A stretch of DNA of 64,000 bases from Corynebacterium lujinxingii. Its GTDB lineage: Bacteria > Actinomycetota > Actinomycetes > Mycobacteriales > Mycobacteriaceae. The notes under the pieces were generated by a model. It had not been told where the DNA came from. It made no database searches and was given only the letters and a program-made list of their open reading frames with translations. Shown here one piece after another: positions 54,703-62,814 of this stretch. The stretch's first letter is position 1, and each line of letters starts with the position of its first letter. The stretch spans positions 496,001 to 560,000 of the forward strand of contig NZ_CP061032.1 of NCBI RefSeq assembly GCF_014490555.1. Direction: 5' to 3'. The translations under genes and the position numbers were made by a program.

Positions 54703-55260
54703 CTACAGCGAGGAGCCGGCCGGGATCGATGAGCCGCGCAGGCGCGAATTGAACGCTAGGATCGTGCCGCGGTCTGCGTAGATGTCGTTGATCTCGCCCA
54801 CACGGATGATGCGGTTCAGCGCACGGTCGCCGATGAAGACATTGCCTTTGTGGTCGGTGGCGGCGAACGTTGAGCCGTAGCGGCGCAGCTGCAGGTTGCC
54901 CATTGTCGGTGCACCGGCGAAGGCGTTCTTGTCGGCGCAGTCCCACGCATCCCACTTGCCCAGGTTCATCGCGTTGGCCTGGCCGTAGCGTTCGTTGCAC
55001 TGGTGGCCCGGCATGCGGTCTACAAGACTGATGCAGTGGATGAAGTCCTGGCCGTTCACGTTGTACACACCGCAGCGCACCGTGTCCTGCTGGTTAGCAA
55101 ACGTGGCGTAGGGCTTCTGTGCGGGAAGCTGGCGGTAGCCGCCCGGCCACTCCACGTTGCGGGGGTTGAAGGCGGGGCCGGCCGGGTTTGCGGCGGCGGT
55201 AGAGGTGCCGGCGACGATGGCCAATGCGGCTGCGGCGGTAGCAGCGATCTTCTTCAGCAT
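54703..55260 (-). CDS. Secreted protein, larger of two tandem paralogues
   Basis: A 185-residue exported protein. Signal peptide MLKKIAATAAAALAIVAG with cleavage near TAAANP. Mature part has six cysteines (RCGVYN, IHCISL, HQCNER, DCADK among them). The C-terminal block GNLQLRRYGSTFAATDHKGN followed by VFIGDRALNRIIRVGEIN aligns with GPLQVQRFGSTFTVPGFSGN and LYVFDIARLALVRAGSAN of the gene upstream. No known enzyme motif. It starts five bases after the stop of its paralogue and is probably co-expressed. Confidence 0.75.
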   Translation of the reverse strand: MLKKIAATAAAALAIVAGTSTAAANPAGPAFNPRNVEWPGGYRQLPAQKPYATFANQQDTVRCGVYNVNGQDFIHCISLVDRMPGHQCNERYGQANAMNLGKWDAWDCADKNAFAGAPTMGNLQLRRYGSTFAATDHKGNVFIGDRALNRIIRVGEINDIYADRGTILAFNSRLRGSSIPAGSSL

Positions 55261-55265
55261 TATGG

Positions 55266-55700
55266 TTACCTCAACTTCCAAATCACAGCGTTAGCGGAGC
55301 CCGCGCGGACCAATGCCAGGCGGGCGATGTCGAACACGTACAGGTTGCCACTGAACCCGGGGACAGTGAATGTGGAGCCGAACCGCTGCACCTGCAGCGG
55401 GCCCAGCCGCTTCGGCTGGCCCACAAAGCCCTGATTCCAGCAGTTGGTACCCATGAAGTCGCGGCCGATAGTCACCGCGGGGATGAGGTGCGACGGCGGG
55501 TTGCACTCCGGCTGGGTTTTACGTGCCGTGTCGGACACACAGATGGTGTCGATGCCGGATGAGGACTGGTACATCTCGCAGCGGACGTTGCCGGCAGCGT
55601 TGGAGTATGTGGCTAAATTGGGGTCGGCAGCGGCGGAGGGGGCAACGGTGACGGCGAAGAGAGCGCTGGAGGCAAGCGCCATTGTGGCTGTACGGTTCAT
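55266..55700 (-). CDS. Secreted protein, smaller tandem paralogue
   Basis: A 144-residue exported protein. Signal peptide MNRTATMALASSALFAVTVA, cleavage near SAAADP. It has four cysteines in the mature part (VRCEMYQ, TICVSD, PECNPP, TNCWNQ), two matching positions in the paralogue downstream. The shared C-terminal block LQVQRFGSTFTV and the same gene order show a tandem duplication. Function unknown. The promoter probably lies in the 55701-55717 gap or upstream in the thi genes. Confidence 0.75.
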   Translation of the reverse strand: MNRTATMALASSALFAVTVAPSAAADPNLATYSNAAGNVRCEMYQSSSGIDTICVSDTARKTQPECNPPSHLIPAVTIGRDFMGTNCWNQGFVGQPKRLGPLQVQRFGSTFTVPGFSGNLYVFDIARLALVRAGSANAVIWKLR

Positions 55701-55717
55701 GACAGCAGTAAACCAGG

Positions 55718-56818
55718 TTATCCCCAGCGCTGCACGCCTCCCGGCAAAGATTTCAGGGTGACGCCACGCTGTTGGGCCTGTTTCGCATACGTATCCACGA
55801 ACTTGTCGGAGCGCACCCCGCCCGCGCAGTAGACCACGATCTCGTCGCCTTCGGCGTACTCGGCCAGGGCGTTCGCCACCGCTTCGGGGTTGCGCTCCAC
55901 CTCGCTCAGCGGCAGGTGTGCGGATGCAAACGGCAGGTCAGCGATGGCGCGCTCGTGCGGCTCGCGGATGTCTAAGGCGTGGGCTGCGCCGGTGCGGATG
56001 TCGTCGTAAAGCGACTGGCCGTCAGTACTCACGGCGCAGGCGTCGGTGTAGGTGCCAAGGGTGTGGGCCAGTGGTCGCGCCGGGTCGCGGGTGACGGTGA
56101 AGCGGCGGATGGTGGTGCTCAGCGCGTCATACATGTGCAGGCGGCCGATTTCCGCTCTGCCGATACCGGTGAGAAACTTCACGGCCTCGGTGGACATGAG
56201 CGAGCCGACCACGGAGGTGGTCACCCCGAGCACGCCGGCGGTGGCGCAATCCGGCACGGAACCCGCGTCCGGCTGGGTGGGGTAGAGGTCCCGCATGCCC
56301 ACACTATTCTCGGGCGCGCCGGGGCCGGACCACCACAGGGCGATGTCGCCGCGGTAGCGCAGCACCGAGCCCCACAGCAGGGGAGTGCCGGTGATTTCGG
56401 CGGCATCGGCGGCGAGGAATTTGGTGGCGAAGGTATCGGAGCCGTCGATAAGCAAGTCGATGCCGTCGAGCGCTCCGATGAAGTTGTCGGGGGTGAGGCG
56501 GTCGAACACGGCGTTCACCTCGATGCCAGGTTGCAGCGCGCGCAGGCGCTCGGCGGCCACGTCGACCTTGCGGCGGCCCACGTCCCCCGCGCCGAAGAGG
56601 ATCTGGCGGTGGATGTTGGTGATGTCCACGTGGTCGTCGTCCCAGACCGTGATGTGGCCAACACCCGTTGCGGCCAACGTCTGCATGACGGGGCAGCCCA
56701 GGCCGCCGGCGCCGATGACCAGCACCCGCGCGTTGTGCAGGGCCTCTTGCTGCTCCGGGTCGAAGCCCGGCAGGTTCATTTGGCGCGCGGTGCGCTTCAG
56801 TTCATCGAGCGGGAGCAC
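55718..56818 (-). CDS. thiF: ThiF/MoeB-type adenylyltransferase with rhodanese domain
   Basis: A 366-residue sulfur carrier activating enzyme. ATP-binding GAGGLGCPVM (about 37-46), the Arg finger in NIHRQILFG and the Cys of PDCATAGVLGV (about 194) are present. The zinc CxxC pairs of E. coli ThiF/MoeB are missing, as in MoeZ-type actinobacterial proteins. A rhodanese domain (about 275-366) carries the sulfur-accepting Cys in VYCAGGVRSDKF. It adenylates the ThiS C-terminus and may load sulfur on it. GTG 56818 follows the thiG stop directly. Confidence 0.92.
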   Translation of the reverse strand: MLPLDELKRTARQMNLPGFDPEQQEALHNARVLVIGAGGLGCPVMQTLAATGVGHITVWDDDHVDITNIHRQILFGAGDVGRRKVDVAAERLRALQPGIEVNAVFDRLTPDNFIGALDGIDLLIDGSDTFATKFLAADAAEITGTPLLWGSVLRYRGDIALWWSGPGAPENSVGMRDLYPTQPDAGSVPDCATAGVLGVTTSVVGSLMSTEAVKFLTGIGRAEIGRLHMYDALSTTIRRFTVTRDPARPLAHTLGTYTDACAVSTDGQSLYDDIRTGAAHALDIREPHERAIADLPFASAHLPLSEVERNPEAVANALAEYAEGDEIVVYCAGGVRSDKFVDTYAKQAQQRGVTLKSLPGGVQRWG

Positions 56819-57601
56819 CTAGAGCACCTCGTCGGCCCAGCTGGCCAGGCCGTCGAAGGTGGAAGACGCTACCGCGTGCTCCCGCTTCGGAATCCGCCCC
56901 GCGCTACGTGCGAGCCGGCCGGCCTCCACCGCGTGGCGCATCGCGTGGGCCATCGCCTCCGGGTCCTGGCAGCGATTCACCGCGCTTGCGAGCAGCACGC
57001 CCGAACAACCGAGCTCCATGGCGAGGGCGGCATCGGATGCGGTGCCCACGCCGGCGTCGATAAGCACCGGCACCTCCGCGCGCGAGCAGATCAGCTCGAT
57101 GTTGTGCGGGTTGAGGATTCCAAGCCCCGTGCCAATCGGCGAGCCCAACGGCATCACCGCAGCCGCACCTAAGTCCTCGAGTCGCTTCGCCGCCACCGGG
57201 TCGTCGGAGGTGTAGGCGAGCACCGTGAAGCCTTCGTCGATAAGCATCTCGCACGCGTCCACCGTTTCCACCACGTCGGGCAGCAGGGTGCGGTCGTCGG
57301 CAATGACCTCGAGTTTCACCCAATCGGTGCCGAGCGCCTCGCGCGCCAGTTTCGCTGTGATCACCGCGTCGCGCGCCGTGCGGCAGCCCGCGGTGTTCGG
57401 CAGCGGGCGGATATTCAGGCGTTTCAGCAGGTCGAACACGCTCTCACCCGCGCCTGTGGTGGCGGCGTGCCTGCGCATCGCCACCGTGGTCAACTCCGTG
57501 CCAGAGGCCGCGAGCGCACGCTCCAGCATGTCGAAGGAACTCGCCCCGCCCGTGCCCATGATCAGGTGCGAATCAAACTGCTGCCCGGCAATCTCTAACA
57601 C
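56819..57601 (-). CDS. thiG: Thiazole synthase
   Basis: A 260-residue TIM-barrel enzyme making the thiazole phosphate moiety of thiamine from deoxyxylulose phosphate, ThiS thiocarboxylate and dehydroglycine. Hallmarks: LIMGTGGASSFDML (about 14-27), the Schiff-base Lys in WVKLEVIAD (about 97), VMPLGSPIGTGLGI and DAGVGTASDAALAMELG. Start GTG 57601, two bases after the thiS stop. Full length. Confidence 0.95.
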   Translation of the reverse strand: MLEIAGQQFDSHLIMGTGGASSFDMLERALAASGTELTTVAMRRHAATTGAGESVFDLLKRLNIRPLPNTAGCRTARDAVITAKLAREALGTDWVKLEVIADDRTLLPDVVETVDACEMLIDEGFTVLAYTSDDPVAAKRLEDLGAAAVMPLGSPIGTGLGILNPHNIELICSRAEVPVLIDAGVGTASDAALAMELGCSGVLLASAVNRCQDPEAMAHAMRHAVEAGRLARSAGRIPKREHAVASSTFDGLASWADEVL

Positions 57602-57603
57602 GG

Positions 57604-57798
57604 CTAGCCTCCTTGGACAGCGGTGAGGATGTCCACCTGTGTGTCGTCGTCAAGCGCCCGCCCCCACTGTGAGCGCGGCACGACCTCCCCGTCGACAGCC
57701 ACCGCGGTGCCTGCCTCGGGCGCGCCGACCTCCGCGACCAACTCCGTGACGGTTGTGGCCTGCGTGGTGGTCTTCTCCCCGTTGAGCGTCAGTTTCAT
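57604..57798 (-). CDS. thiS: Sulfur carrier protein ThiS
   Basis: A 64-residue beta-grasp protein ending in the essential Gly-Gly (ILTAVQGG), the site adenylated by ThiF and converted to thiocarboxylate. The ATG overlaps the thiO stop (ATGA), and thiG follows after two bases, so carrier, synthase and activator are made together. Confidence 0.95.
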   Translation of the reverse strand: MKLTLNGEKTTTQATTVTELVAEVGAPEAGTAVAVDGEVVPRSQWGRALDDDTQVDILTAVQGG

Positions 57799-58850
57799 TC
57801 ATGCCTCCTCGGATCGCATGCAGATAAGTCTATTGAGGGCGCTTGCTTCTCGACGACCTCAGCACCGCACCGCGCCCCCAACCCCGCAAGCAGGATCCCG
57901 TGGCGGAAGTAGCCGGTGGAGACCACCGTGCGCTCGTCGATGCGGCCCAGATACGGCAGGTCGTCCGGCGTGCCCGGTCGCGCGCCCGCGGCCGCCTCGA
58001 GGAAGTCGCACTCCTCGATTGCCGGGGCGATCTCGATGGCGTCGCGCAGTAATTGGAACACGCCCTGGGCCTGCGCCTCGGCGCGCCCGTCCTCGCGGGT
58101 GGTCGCCCCGATCGTCAGCGTGCGGTCCTCGCGCGGGATGAGGTAGACGGGGCGGTCCTCCACAAACCCGCGCACCACGTGATCCAGCAGCGGGTACTGG
58201 TGCTCAGGAACGCGCAGTTGCAGCACGTCGCCGTACACCGGGCGCAGGTCCAGATACGACACGAGGTCGCGCGCGCCCAGGCCATTAGCGACGACCACCT
58301 GGTCCGCTTCCAGCCGGTCGATGTCGTCAATTTTTTCGTGCGTGAAGGTGACCCCGGCGTTGTGGCAGGCATCGATAAGCGCTTGCGTGAACAGCCGCGG
58401 CTGCACCTGATGGTCGCCCGCGATGCGCACCGCACCGGCGATGGCAGGCGACAGCGCGGACTCGTATTTGCGGGCCTGGCGGGTGGTAAGCGTTTCCACC
58501 TCCATGCCGTGCTGCTCCTGATACTCGCGCAGTTCCGCCAGGTGCGTCTTGTCGGCGACGTCGCGCGCGACCACCAGCGTGCCGTCGGTGCGGTAGCCGG
58601 TGGGCTTGTCGGAGTACTTGCTGGTCAGCGCGATCAGGTCCGGGTAGTAGCTTGCCGACGCCTTCATCAGCGGAAACAGCGGATCCTGCTTATACACCAC
58701 CTCCGCAGTCGGGGCGAGCATGCCGCCCGCGAAATAAGTGGCGCCGGAGACCGGGTCAGGGTCGTGGACCGTGACCGCATGCCCCCGGTCCGCCAGGGTG
58801 AGCGCAGTGGTGAGGCCGATAATGCCTGCACCGACGACCGAGATAATCAC
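57795..58850 (-). CDS. thiO: Glycine oxidase ThiO
   Basis: A 351-residue FAD-dependent oxidase of the D-amino acid oxidase family that makes dehydroglycine for thiazole synthesis in aerobes. The FAD motif is VVGAGIIGLTTAL (about 5-17). The C-terminal block GATTREDGRAE and PYLGRIDERTVVSTGYFRHG with GILLAGL is typical. GTG 58850 is followed directly by the dinucleotide motif. Seventeen bases separate it from thiE. Confidence 0.92.
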   Translation of the reverse strand: MIISVVGAGIIGLTTALTLADRGHAVTVHDPDPVSGATYFAGGMLAPTAEVVYKQDPLFPLMKASASYYPDLIALTSKYSDKPTGYRTDGTLVVARDVADKTHLAELREYQEQHGMEVETLTTRQARKYESALSPAIAGAVRIAGDHQVQPRLFTQALIDACHNAGVTFTHEKIDDIDRLEADQVVVANGLGARDLVSYLDLRPVYGDVLQLRVPEHQYPLLDHVVRGFVEDRPVYLIPREDRTLTIGATTREDGRAEAQAQGVFQLLRDAIEIAPAIEECDFLEAAAGARPGTPDDLPYLGRIDERTVVSTGYFRHGILLAGLGARCGAEVVEKQAPSIDLSACDPRRHE

Positions 58851-58866
58851 ACCAATAGGGTAGCCC

Positions 58867-59541
58867 TTATGCGCGGGCTTGTCGGCCCCTTTCGAATTCT
58901 TCGATCACGCGCTCGCAGTAGCGCTTCGGGTCGTCCGCGTGCATGATGCCGCGCACGATCGCCAGCCCGTCCACGCCCTGGCGCGCGAGGTCGTACGCGT
59001 CGTCGGCGGTGACGTCGCCGATGGCCACCAGCGGCACCTCCGACGCTTCGACCAGGGCGGGGTAGCCGTCGAGGCCTAACGGCGTGCGGCCGGAGTCCTT
59101 CGTTGGGGTGTCGCGAAATGGACCGCAGCCGATGTAATCGATCACGCCTGCGTGCTCGTTCGCAGCCTGCACCAAGTCCATCGTGCCGGTGGTCAGGCCG
59201 ATGATCGCGTCCGGCCCGAGCAGGTCGCGCACCACACGCACGTCCAGGTCGTCCTGGCCGACGTGCACACCAGCGACGCCGTGGTCGCGTAGGGCGAGGG
59301 CGACGTCCACGCGGTCGTCGATAAGCACCTGCGTGTTCGGGTTTGCCTCGTGGACTGCATCGACGACGTCGCGGGAGAGGGCGTACAGGTCGCGGGCGCT
59401 AATCGGCTTCGAGCGGACCTGGATGACGCCGGCGCCACCCGCCGCGGCTGCGCGGGCTCGCTCGACGACGTCCGGGCCCTGGCCGGTGACAAAATAGCAG
59501 CGCAGATCGAGTTCAGGTTTCTTCATACGCGGGCTAGTCAC
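58867..59541 (-). CDS. thiE: Thiamine-phosphate synthase
   Basis: A 224-residue TIM-barrel enzyme joining hydroxymethylpyrimidine pyrophosphate and thiazole phosphate. Motifs: IQVRSKPISARDLYAL (about 40), LIDDRVDVAL, GVHVGQDDLDV and YIGCGPFRDTPTK. The start is decided by GAGG six bases before GTG 59541, which lies inside the end of the preceding gene; ATG 59526 has no site. No TPP riboswitch (CTGAGA core) is visible in front of the cluster. Neither thiC nor thiD is in the window. Confidence 0.93.
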   Translation of the reverse strand: MTSPRMKKPELDLRCYFVTGQGPDVVERARAAAAGGAGVIQVRSKPISARDLYALSRDVVDAVHEANPNTQVLIDDRVDVALALRDHGVAGVHVGQDDLDVRVVRDLLGPDAIIGLTTGTMDLVQAANEHAGVIDYIGCGPFRDTPTKDSGRTPLGLDGYPALVEASEVPLVAIGDVTADDAYDLARQGVDGLAIVRGIMHADDPKRYCERVIEEFERGRQARA

Positions 59542-59785
59542 GCAGTGCCTCGATCAGTTCGCCCTTGCTCATTGCGGAGCGGCCCTCGATCTCGAGCTCC
59601 TGGGCGCGCTCGTAGAGCTCCTCTTTCGTCCAGTCCTCGTATGCGTCTGACTTACCGCCGCGCTTGCCCACCGTGGAGCGCCCGTCGCGTGCCGCCGCGT
59701 TGGCGATGGCGGCGGCTTTGGACTTCGAGGCGCCGTCGTCGAGAAGCGCTTCGTAGAGCTCTGGATCCTTGATTGAGTCAGCCAT
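59534..59785 (-). CDS. Small SAP/Rho-N-like protein (DUF7218 type)
   Basis: An 83-residue charged protein. The C-terminal 35 residues, DWTKEELYERAQELEIEGRS then MSKGELIEALRD, form the helix-extended-helix of SAP or Rho N-terminal-like nucleic acid binding domains. The N-terminal part is Ala/Lys/Asp-rich (SKSKAAAIANAAARDG). It may bind DNA or RNA; no target is known. It is the first gene of the thiE unit by position, its 3' end overlapping the thiE start by eight bases, an odd partner for thiamine synthesis. Confidence 0.75.
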   Translation of the reverse strand: MADSIKDPELYEALLDDGASKSKAAAIANAAARDGRSTVGKRGGKSDAYEDWTKEELYERAQELEIEGRSAMSKGELIEALRD

Positions 59786-59822
59786 GCGTCCAGCCTATGC
59801 GGTTTCGGCGGTGGGGATTCAC

Positions 59823-59954
59823 GGATCTGCTAGTTGCGCTGCGGAGGCGCTAGCAGATCCGGCAATTACTGACACTCGTTTGCGATATCACCTGGGCAAA
59901 CGTGAAGTTGAACGTGTGATCTGCTAGTTGCGTCGGGGCGGGCACTAGCAGATC
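59823..59954. repeat. Two tandem hairpins sharing the GATCTGCTAG/CTAGCAGATC arms
   Basis: Hairpin 1: GGATCTGCTAG at 59823-59833 with CTAGCAGATCC at 59850-59860. Hairpin 2: GATCTGCTAG at 59918-59927 with CTAGCAGATC at 59945-59954. Arms are perfect and both have the same loop start TTGCG. They begin 94-95 bp apart. No T-tract follows, so these are not simple terminators. They fill the space between the efflux gene stop and the DUF7218-thiE start. Confidence 0.75.
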
Positions 59955-59970
59955 TGCAAGGGGAGGGGTC

Positions 59971-60906
59971 CTACCCCGTCATGGGGCCAGTGCGTGTGGG
60001 GTGGCCGAGCGGCTCGATGTGCACGAACGTTTCCGCGCCGCCGAGGGCTGCGGCGATGCCGGCCTCCACCTCGTCGGCACGGTCGTGCGAGCGCGCCACC
60101 GTCCAGTCGCCGGGGACCTGCATGACCAGGTTGACCATGCGCTCGCGGCCGGCCTCGACGGTGCGCACGGAGGTGAACTCCACGCCGGTCTCGGCCGCGT
60201 AGTTGTCCAGGTAGCCGTGGAGCACTTCGCGCTCCTCGTCAGGCAGGGCATTGGCGAGCAGGCTAAGCATCGCACTTTTCAGCAGCTTGTAGCCGGTGAT
60301 CAGGATGTTGATGCCGACGACGAGTGCGACGATCGGGTCGAGCGGCTGCCAGCCGGTGATCCACACGAGTGCCATGCCGACGATGACGCCGACGGTGGTC
60401 CAGACGTCGGTAAGCAAATGGCGCCCGTCGGCGTCCAGAGTGGTGGAGCGGTACTTCTTGCCCGCGCGGATGAGCACGACGCCGACGGCGCCGTTGAGGA
60501 TCGTCGCCACGATAGAAAACGCCAGGCCGATGCCGACCTGCTCCACGTCGACGGGGTTGATCAGCCTGCGGATGGCGGTGTAGATGATTGCCACCGACGC
60601 CAGCAGAATCAGCGAGCCTTCCACCTGGGCGGCGAAGTACTCCGCGCGGGAGTGGCCGAAGTTGTGGTTGTCGTCGGCAGGTTTTGCCGAAAGCTTCAGC
60701 GCCCACAGGCCGACGGCCGCTGCGACCAGGTTGATCATGGACTCCAACGCGTCGGAGAGGAAGCCAACCGAACCGGTGACCCACGCCGCGGAGGCCTTGA
60801 GCAGAATCGTCAGCACCGCCACGCCGATGGACAGCCGCATGAAGCGCTCAAGCAGTTTTTGTTCGTCTGCTGCGACGCTGGCAGTGGCGGGTGCGTTCGT
60901 ATTCAT
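59971..60906 (-). CDS. Cation diffusion facilitator (CDF) efflux transporter
   Basis: A 311-residue metal/proton antiporter. Six helices occupy about 27-225. Metal site residues are in GFLSDALESMIN (about 48-59) and LLTDVWTTVG (about 168-177, with H in GRHLLTDVW), giving HxxxD on helix 5. The conserved NFGHSRAEYFAAQ precedes helix 3. The C-terminal cytoplasmic domain (about 225-305) is the usual dimerisation module. Zn, Co, Mn or Fe are all possible. ATG 60906 (MNTNAPAT) lacks an upstream helix that an earlier start would add. Confidence 0.9.
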   Translation of the reverse strand: MNTNAPATASVAADEQKLLERFMRLSIGVAVLTILLKASAAWVTGSVGFLSDALESMINLVAAAVGLWALKLSAKPADDNHNFGHSRAEYFAAQVEGSLILLASVAIIYTAIRRLINPVDVEQVGIGLAFSIVATILNGAVGVVLIRAGKKYRSTTLDADGRHLLTDVWTTVGVIVGMALVWITGWQPLDPIVALVVGINILITGYKLLKSAMLSLLANALPDEEREVLHGYLDNYAAETGVEFTSVRTVEAGRERMVNLVMQVPGDWTVARSHDRADEVEAGIAAALGGAETFVHIEPLGHPTRTGPMTG

Positions 60907-60980
60907 AGCGGGGCAAAGAGTAACAAATCGGTACGCTGGTTGCCCACGACAGAATTCCCCGTCAAGGAAAGGAACTCTCC

Positions 60981-61148
60981 ATGGGACGTTGGGTCGTCGC
61001 AATCGCTGGCGCCGTTGTGGGCGCACTGTTTTTCGGTTGGCTGCTCCAGATGCTCGGAGTCACCGGCATTCTCTACACCGTCGGCGTACTCGTCGGATCG
61101 GCCGTGACTTCGTCCGCCGCCGGCGCACTGATCAAACCTGGGCGTTAG
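60981..61148 (+). CDS. Small hydrophobic membrane protein (GlsB/YeaQ-like)
   Basis: A 55-residue protein, MGRWVVAIAGAVVGALFFGW at the start and SSAAGALIKPGR at the end. Two short Gly/Ala/Val-rich membrane helices are joined by LLQMLGVTG. Size and Gly spacing are like transglycosylase-associated GlsB/YeaQ proteins, but the match is by general appearance. ATG 60981 has AAGGAACT upstream. It is too short for most gene calls. Divergent from the CDF gene. Confidence 0.7.
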   Translation: MGRWVVAIAGAVVGALFFGWLLQMLGVTGILYTVGVLVGSAVTSSAAGALIKPGR

Positions 61149-61154
61149 GGCGGC

Positions 61155-61586
61155 TTAGCGCCGCAACCTCATCCTGCGGTGCGGGACGCCGGTGTCCAAA
61201 AACTCCTCGCCCTCGGCAACGAGGCCGAACTGCTCGTAGTAGCCGACGAGCCCCGACTGGGCCTCCACGATGAGATCGCCTGCGAACTGCTCCGTGTACT
61301 CGATGCCGGCGCGCACGATCTGCGGTCCAAGCCCCGAGCCCCGGTGGCCGGGGTGGACCACAAACCGGCCGAAGCGCGACCCCGTTTCGGTGGGGAAGAC
61401 GCGGGCACAGCCGGCGAGGGTGTCGTCGTCAAGCAATGCCAGGATGTGCTTAGTTTCGGGATCGGCGTCCTGGTCGTCGATCTCGTTGAACGGGCAGTTT
61501 TGCTCCGCGACGAACACGTCCACCCGCAGTTTGTACAACTGGTGGACCTGCTGCGGCGTCATCTCATCGAGTGATCTGAACATCAT
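61155..61586 (-). CDS. GNAT family acetyltransferase, ElaA type
   Basis: A 143-residue N-acetyltransferase. The acetyl-CoA loop is VVHPGHRGSGLGPQIV (about 72-87), with RVFVAEQNCPFNEIDDQD-like ElaA N-terminal motif (LRVDVFVAEQNCPFNEID). Acceptor unknown. Start is ATG 61586 or the next ATG 61583; both lie inside the 3' end of the DUF418 gene (23 bp overlap), indicating translation coupling. Confidence 0.87.
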   Translation of the reverse strand: MMFRSLDEMTPQQVHQLYKLRVDVFVAEQNCPFNEIDDQDADPETKHILALLDDDTLAGCARVFPTETGSRFGRFVVHPGHRGSGLGPQIVRAGIEYTEQFAGDLIVEAQSGLVGYYEQFGLVAEGEEFLDTGVPHRRMRLRR

Positions 61587-62796
61587 GCTTCGGCTCAATC
61601 CTTCCCGTTTTGCCGTAGGACAGGCGGCGGTGCGCCCACTCGAACGGGCCCTGGTGGCCAGCGCGGTCAAGCGCCACCGCAAGACCCAAGGTGATCAGCC
61701 AGACCAATAGCCCCGCCGCCAGCTGACCGCTGACCGAGGCCTCAGCGCCCAGCCCCAGCGTAAACGGCATCACCAGCGCAATGAACAGCACCGACTGCGC
61801 CAGGTACCCAGACATGGAGCGCTTGCCCAGCGCCACAAACGCGCGCGCCCAGCCCGGCACCTCGTTGTTGAGCGAATCCGTGGCCAACGCCAGCGCCGCC
61901 AAAATGCCCGGGCCGGTGAAGAGCCCCACGGCCTGGTTGAGCATCATCAGCGGCAACTCCCACTCGGTGGGCAGCACGCCGATCGCGGACAGGCCCCACG
62001 GCAGACCCACGCCGACCACGATCACCGCCGCGATGACGGTCCAGGTGATGAGGGTGCGGCGGTGGCGTTGGACGTCGATAAGCACCCGCTCACGCGCCCA
62101 CAGATACCCGATCGTGGACAGCGCGCCGAGCTGAATCACCGCGAACGGCTGGCTGGCCAGCATGATCAACCCGCCGTCGAAATTCCCCGCGAAGTACGCG
62201 CTTAACGACGAAAAATCCCCCGGCCTATCCATCGCCCCCGAGTCGCCCTCGAAATACAGCGTCATATACGCGCCCGCGACCCCCATCGCCGAAAGCAGCC
62301 CCAGCACGAGGTACGAAATGATCCGCAGCGTCCTACCCGACCACGTGAACCCCACCGCGAGCAGCATGCCGATCAGCCCGTAGGTGAGCATGATGTCGCC
62401 GTAGAAAATGAGCATCATGTGCACCAGGCCGAACACCGCGAGCATTGCGTATCGACGAACCAGCACCCGCCGCGCTTCCTTCGCCGAATAGCCCTTGCGC
62501 GCCATGCTGGCCGCGACCAGGCCGAAGCCGAAACCCAGCAGGGTGGAAAACATCGGCAGGCCGCGCACGTGGATGAACATGGCTGCGAAGACGGCGCTGA
62601 TGTCGTCGATAAGCGAGCCATCTTGCACCCCGCCAAGCGTCCAGCCGGGAGACGACTTGTCCTGGGAGAAGTCGTTCACAATCCAGGCGGACGTCACGTT
62701 CGCCAGCGCGATGCCGAGAAGCGCTGTGCCGCGCGCCAAATCGGGCACGATGAGGCGCTGCCGAGTTCTTGCAGGTGGAGCCATATGTTGATCCAT
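61564..62796 (-). CDS. DUF418 family polytopic membrane protein
   Basis: A 410-residue protein with about 10 helices. The opening PDLARGTALLGIALANV (about 15-31) is the DUF418/acyltransferase-3-like signature, and the C-terminal half (LGKRSMSGYLAQSVLFIAL) matches DUF418. Probably a membrane transporter or acyl-transfer protein; role not known. Starts MDQHMAPPARTRQ at ATG 62796; nearby in-frame ATGs at 62805 and 62784 cannot be ruled out. It follows the M20 gene by 18 bp and precedes the acetyltransferase, likely one unit. Confidence 0.85.
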   Translation of the reverse strand: MDQHMAPPARTRQRLIVPDLARGTALLGIALANVTSAWIVNDFSQDKSSPGWTLGGVQDGSLIDDISAVFAAMFIHVRGLPMFSTLLGFGFGLVAASMARKGYSAKEARRVLVRRYAMLAVFGLVHMMLIFYGDIMLTYGLIGMLLAVGFTWSGRTLRIISYLVLGLLSAMGVAGAYMTLYFEGDSGAMDRPGDFSSLSAYFAGNFDGGLIMLASQPFAVIQLGALSTIGYLWARERVLIDVQRHRRTLITWTVIAAVIVVGVGLPWGLSAIGVLPTEWELPLMMLNQAVGLFTGPGILAALALATDSLNNEVPGWARAFVALGKRSMSGYLAQSVLFIALVMPFTLGLGAEASVSGQLAAGLLVWLITLGLAVALDRAGHQGPFEWAHRRLSYGKTGRIEPKHDVQITR

Positions 62797-62814
62797 GCGG
62801 CTCAAGCTACACCC

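Noticed and set aside
59786..59970. A TPP riboswitch expected before the thi genes
   Set aside because: No CTGAGA core or GAACCTGAT-like element on the minus strand; only the two hairpins are there.
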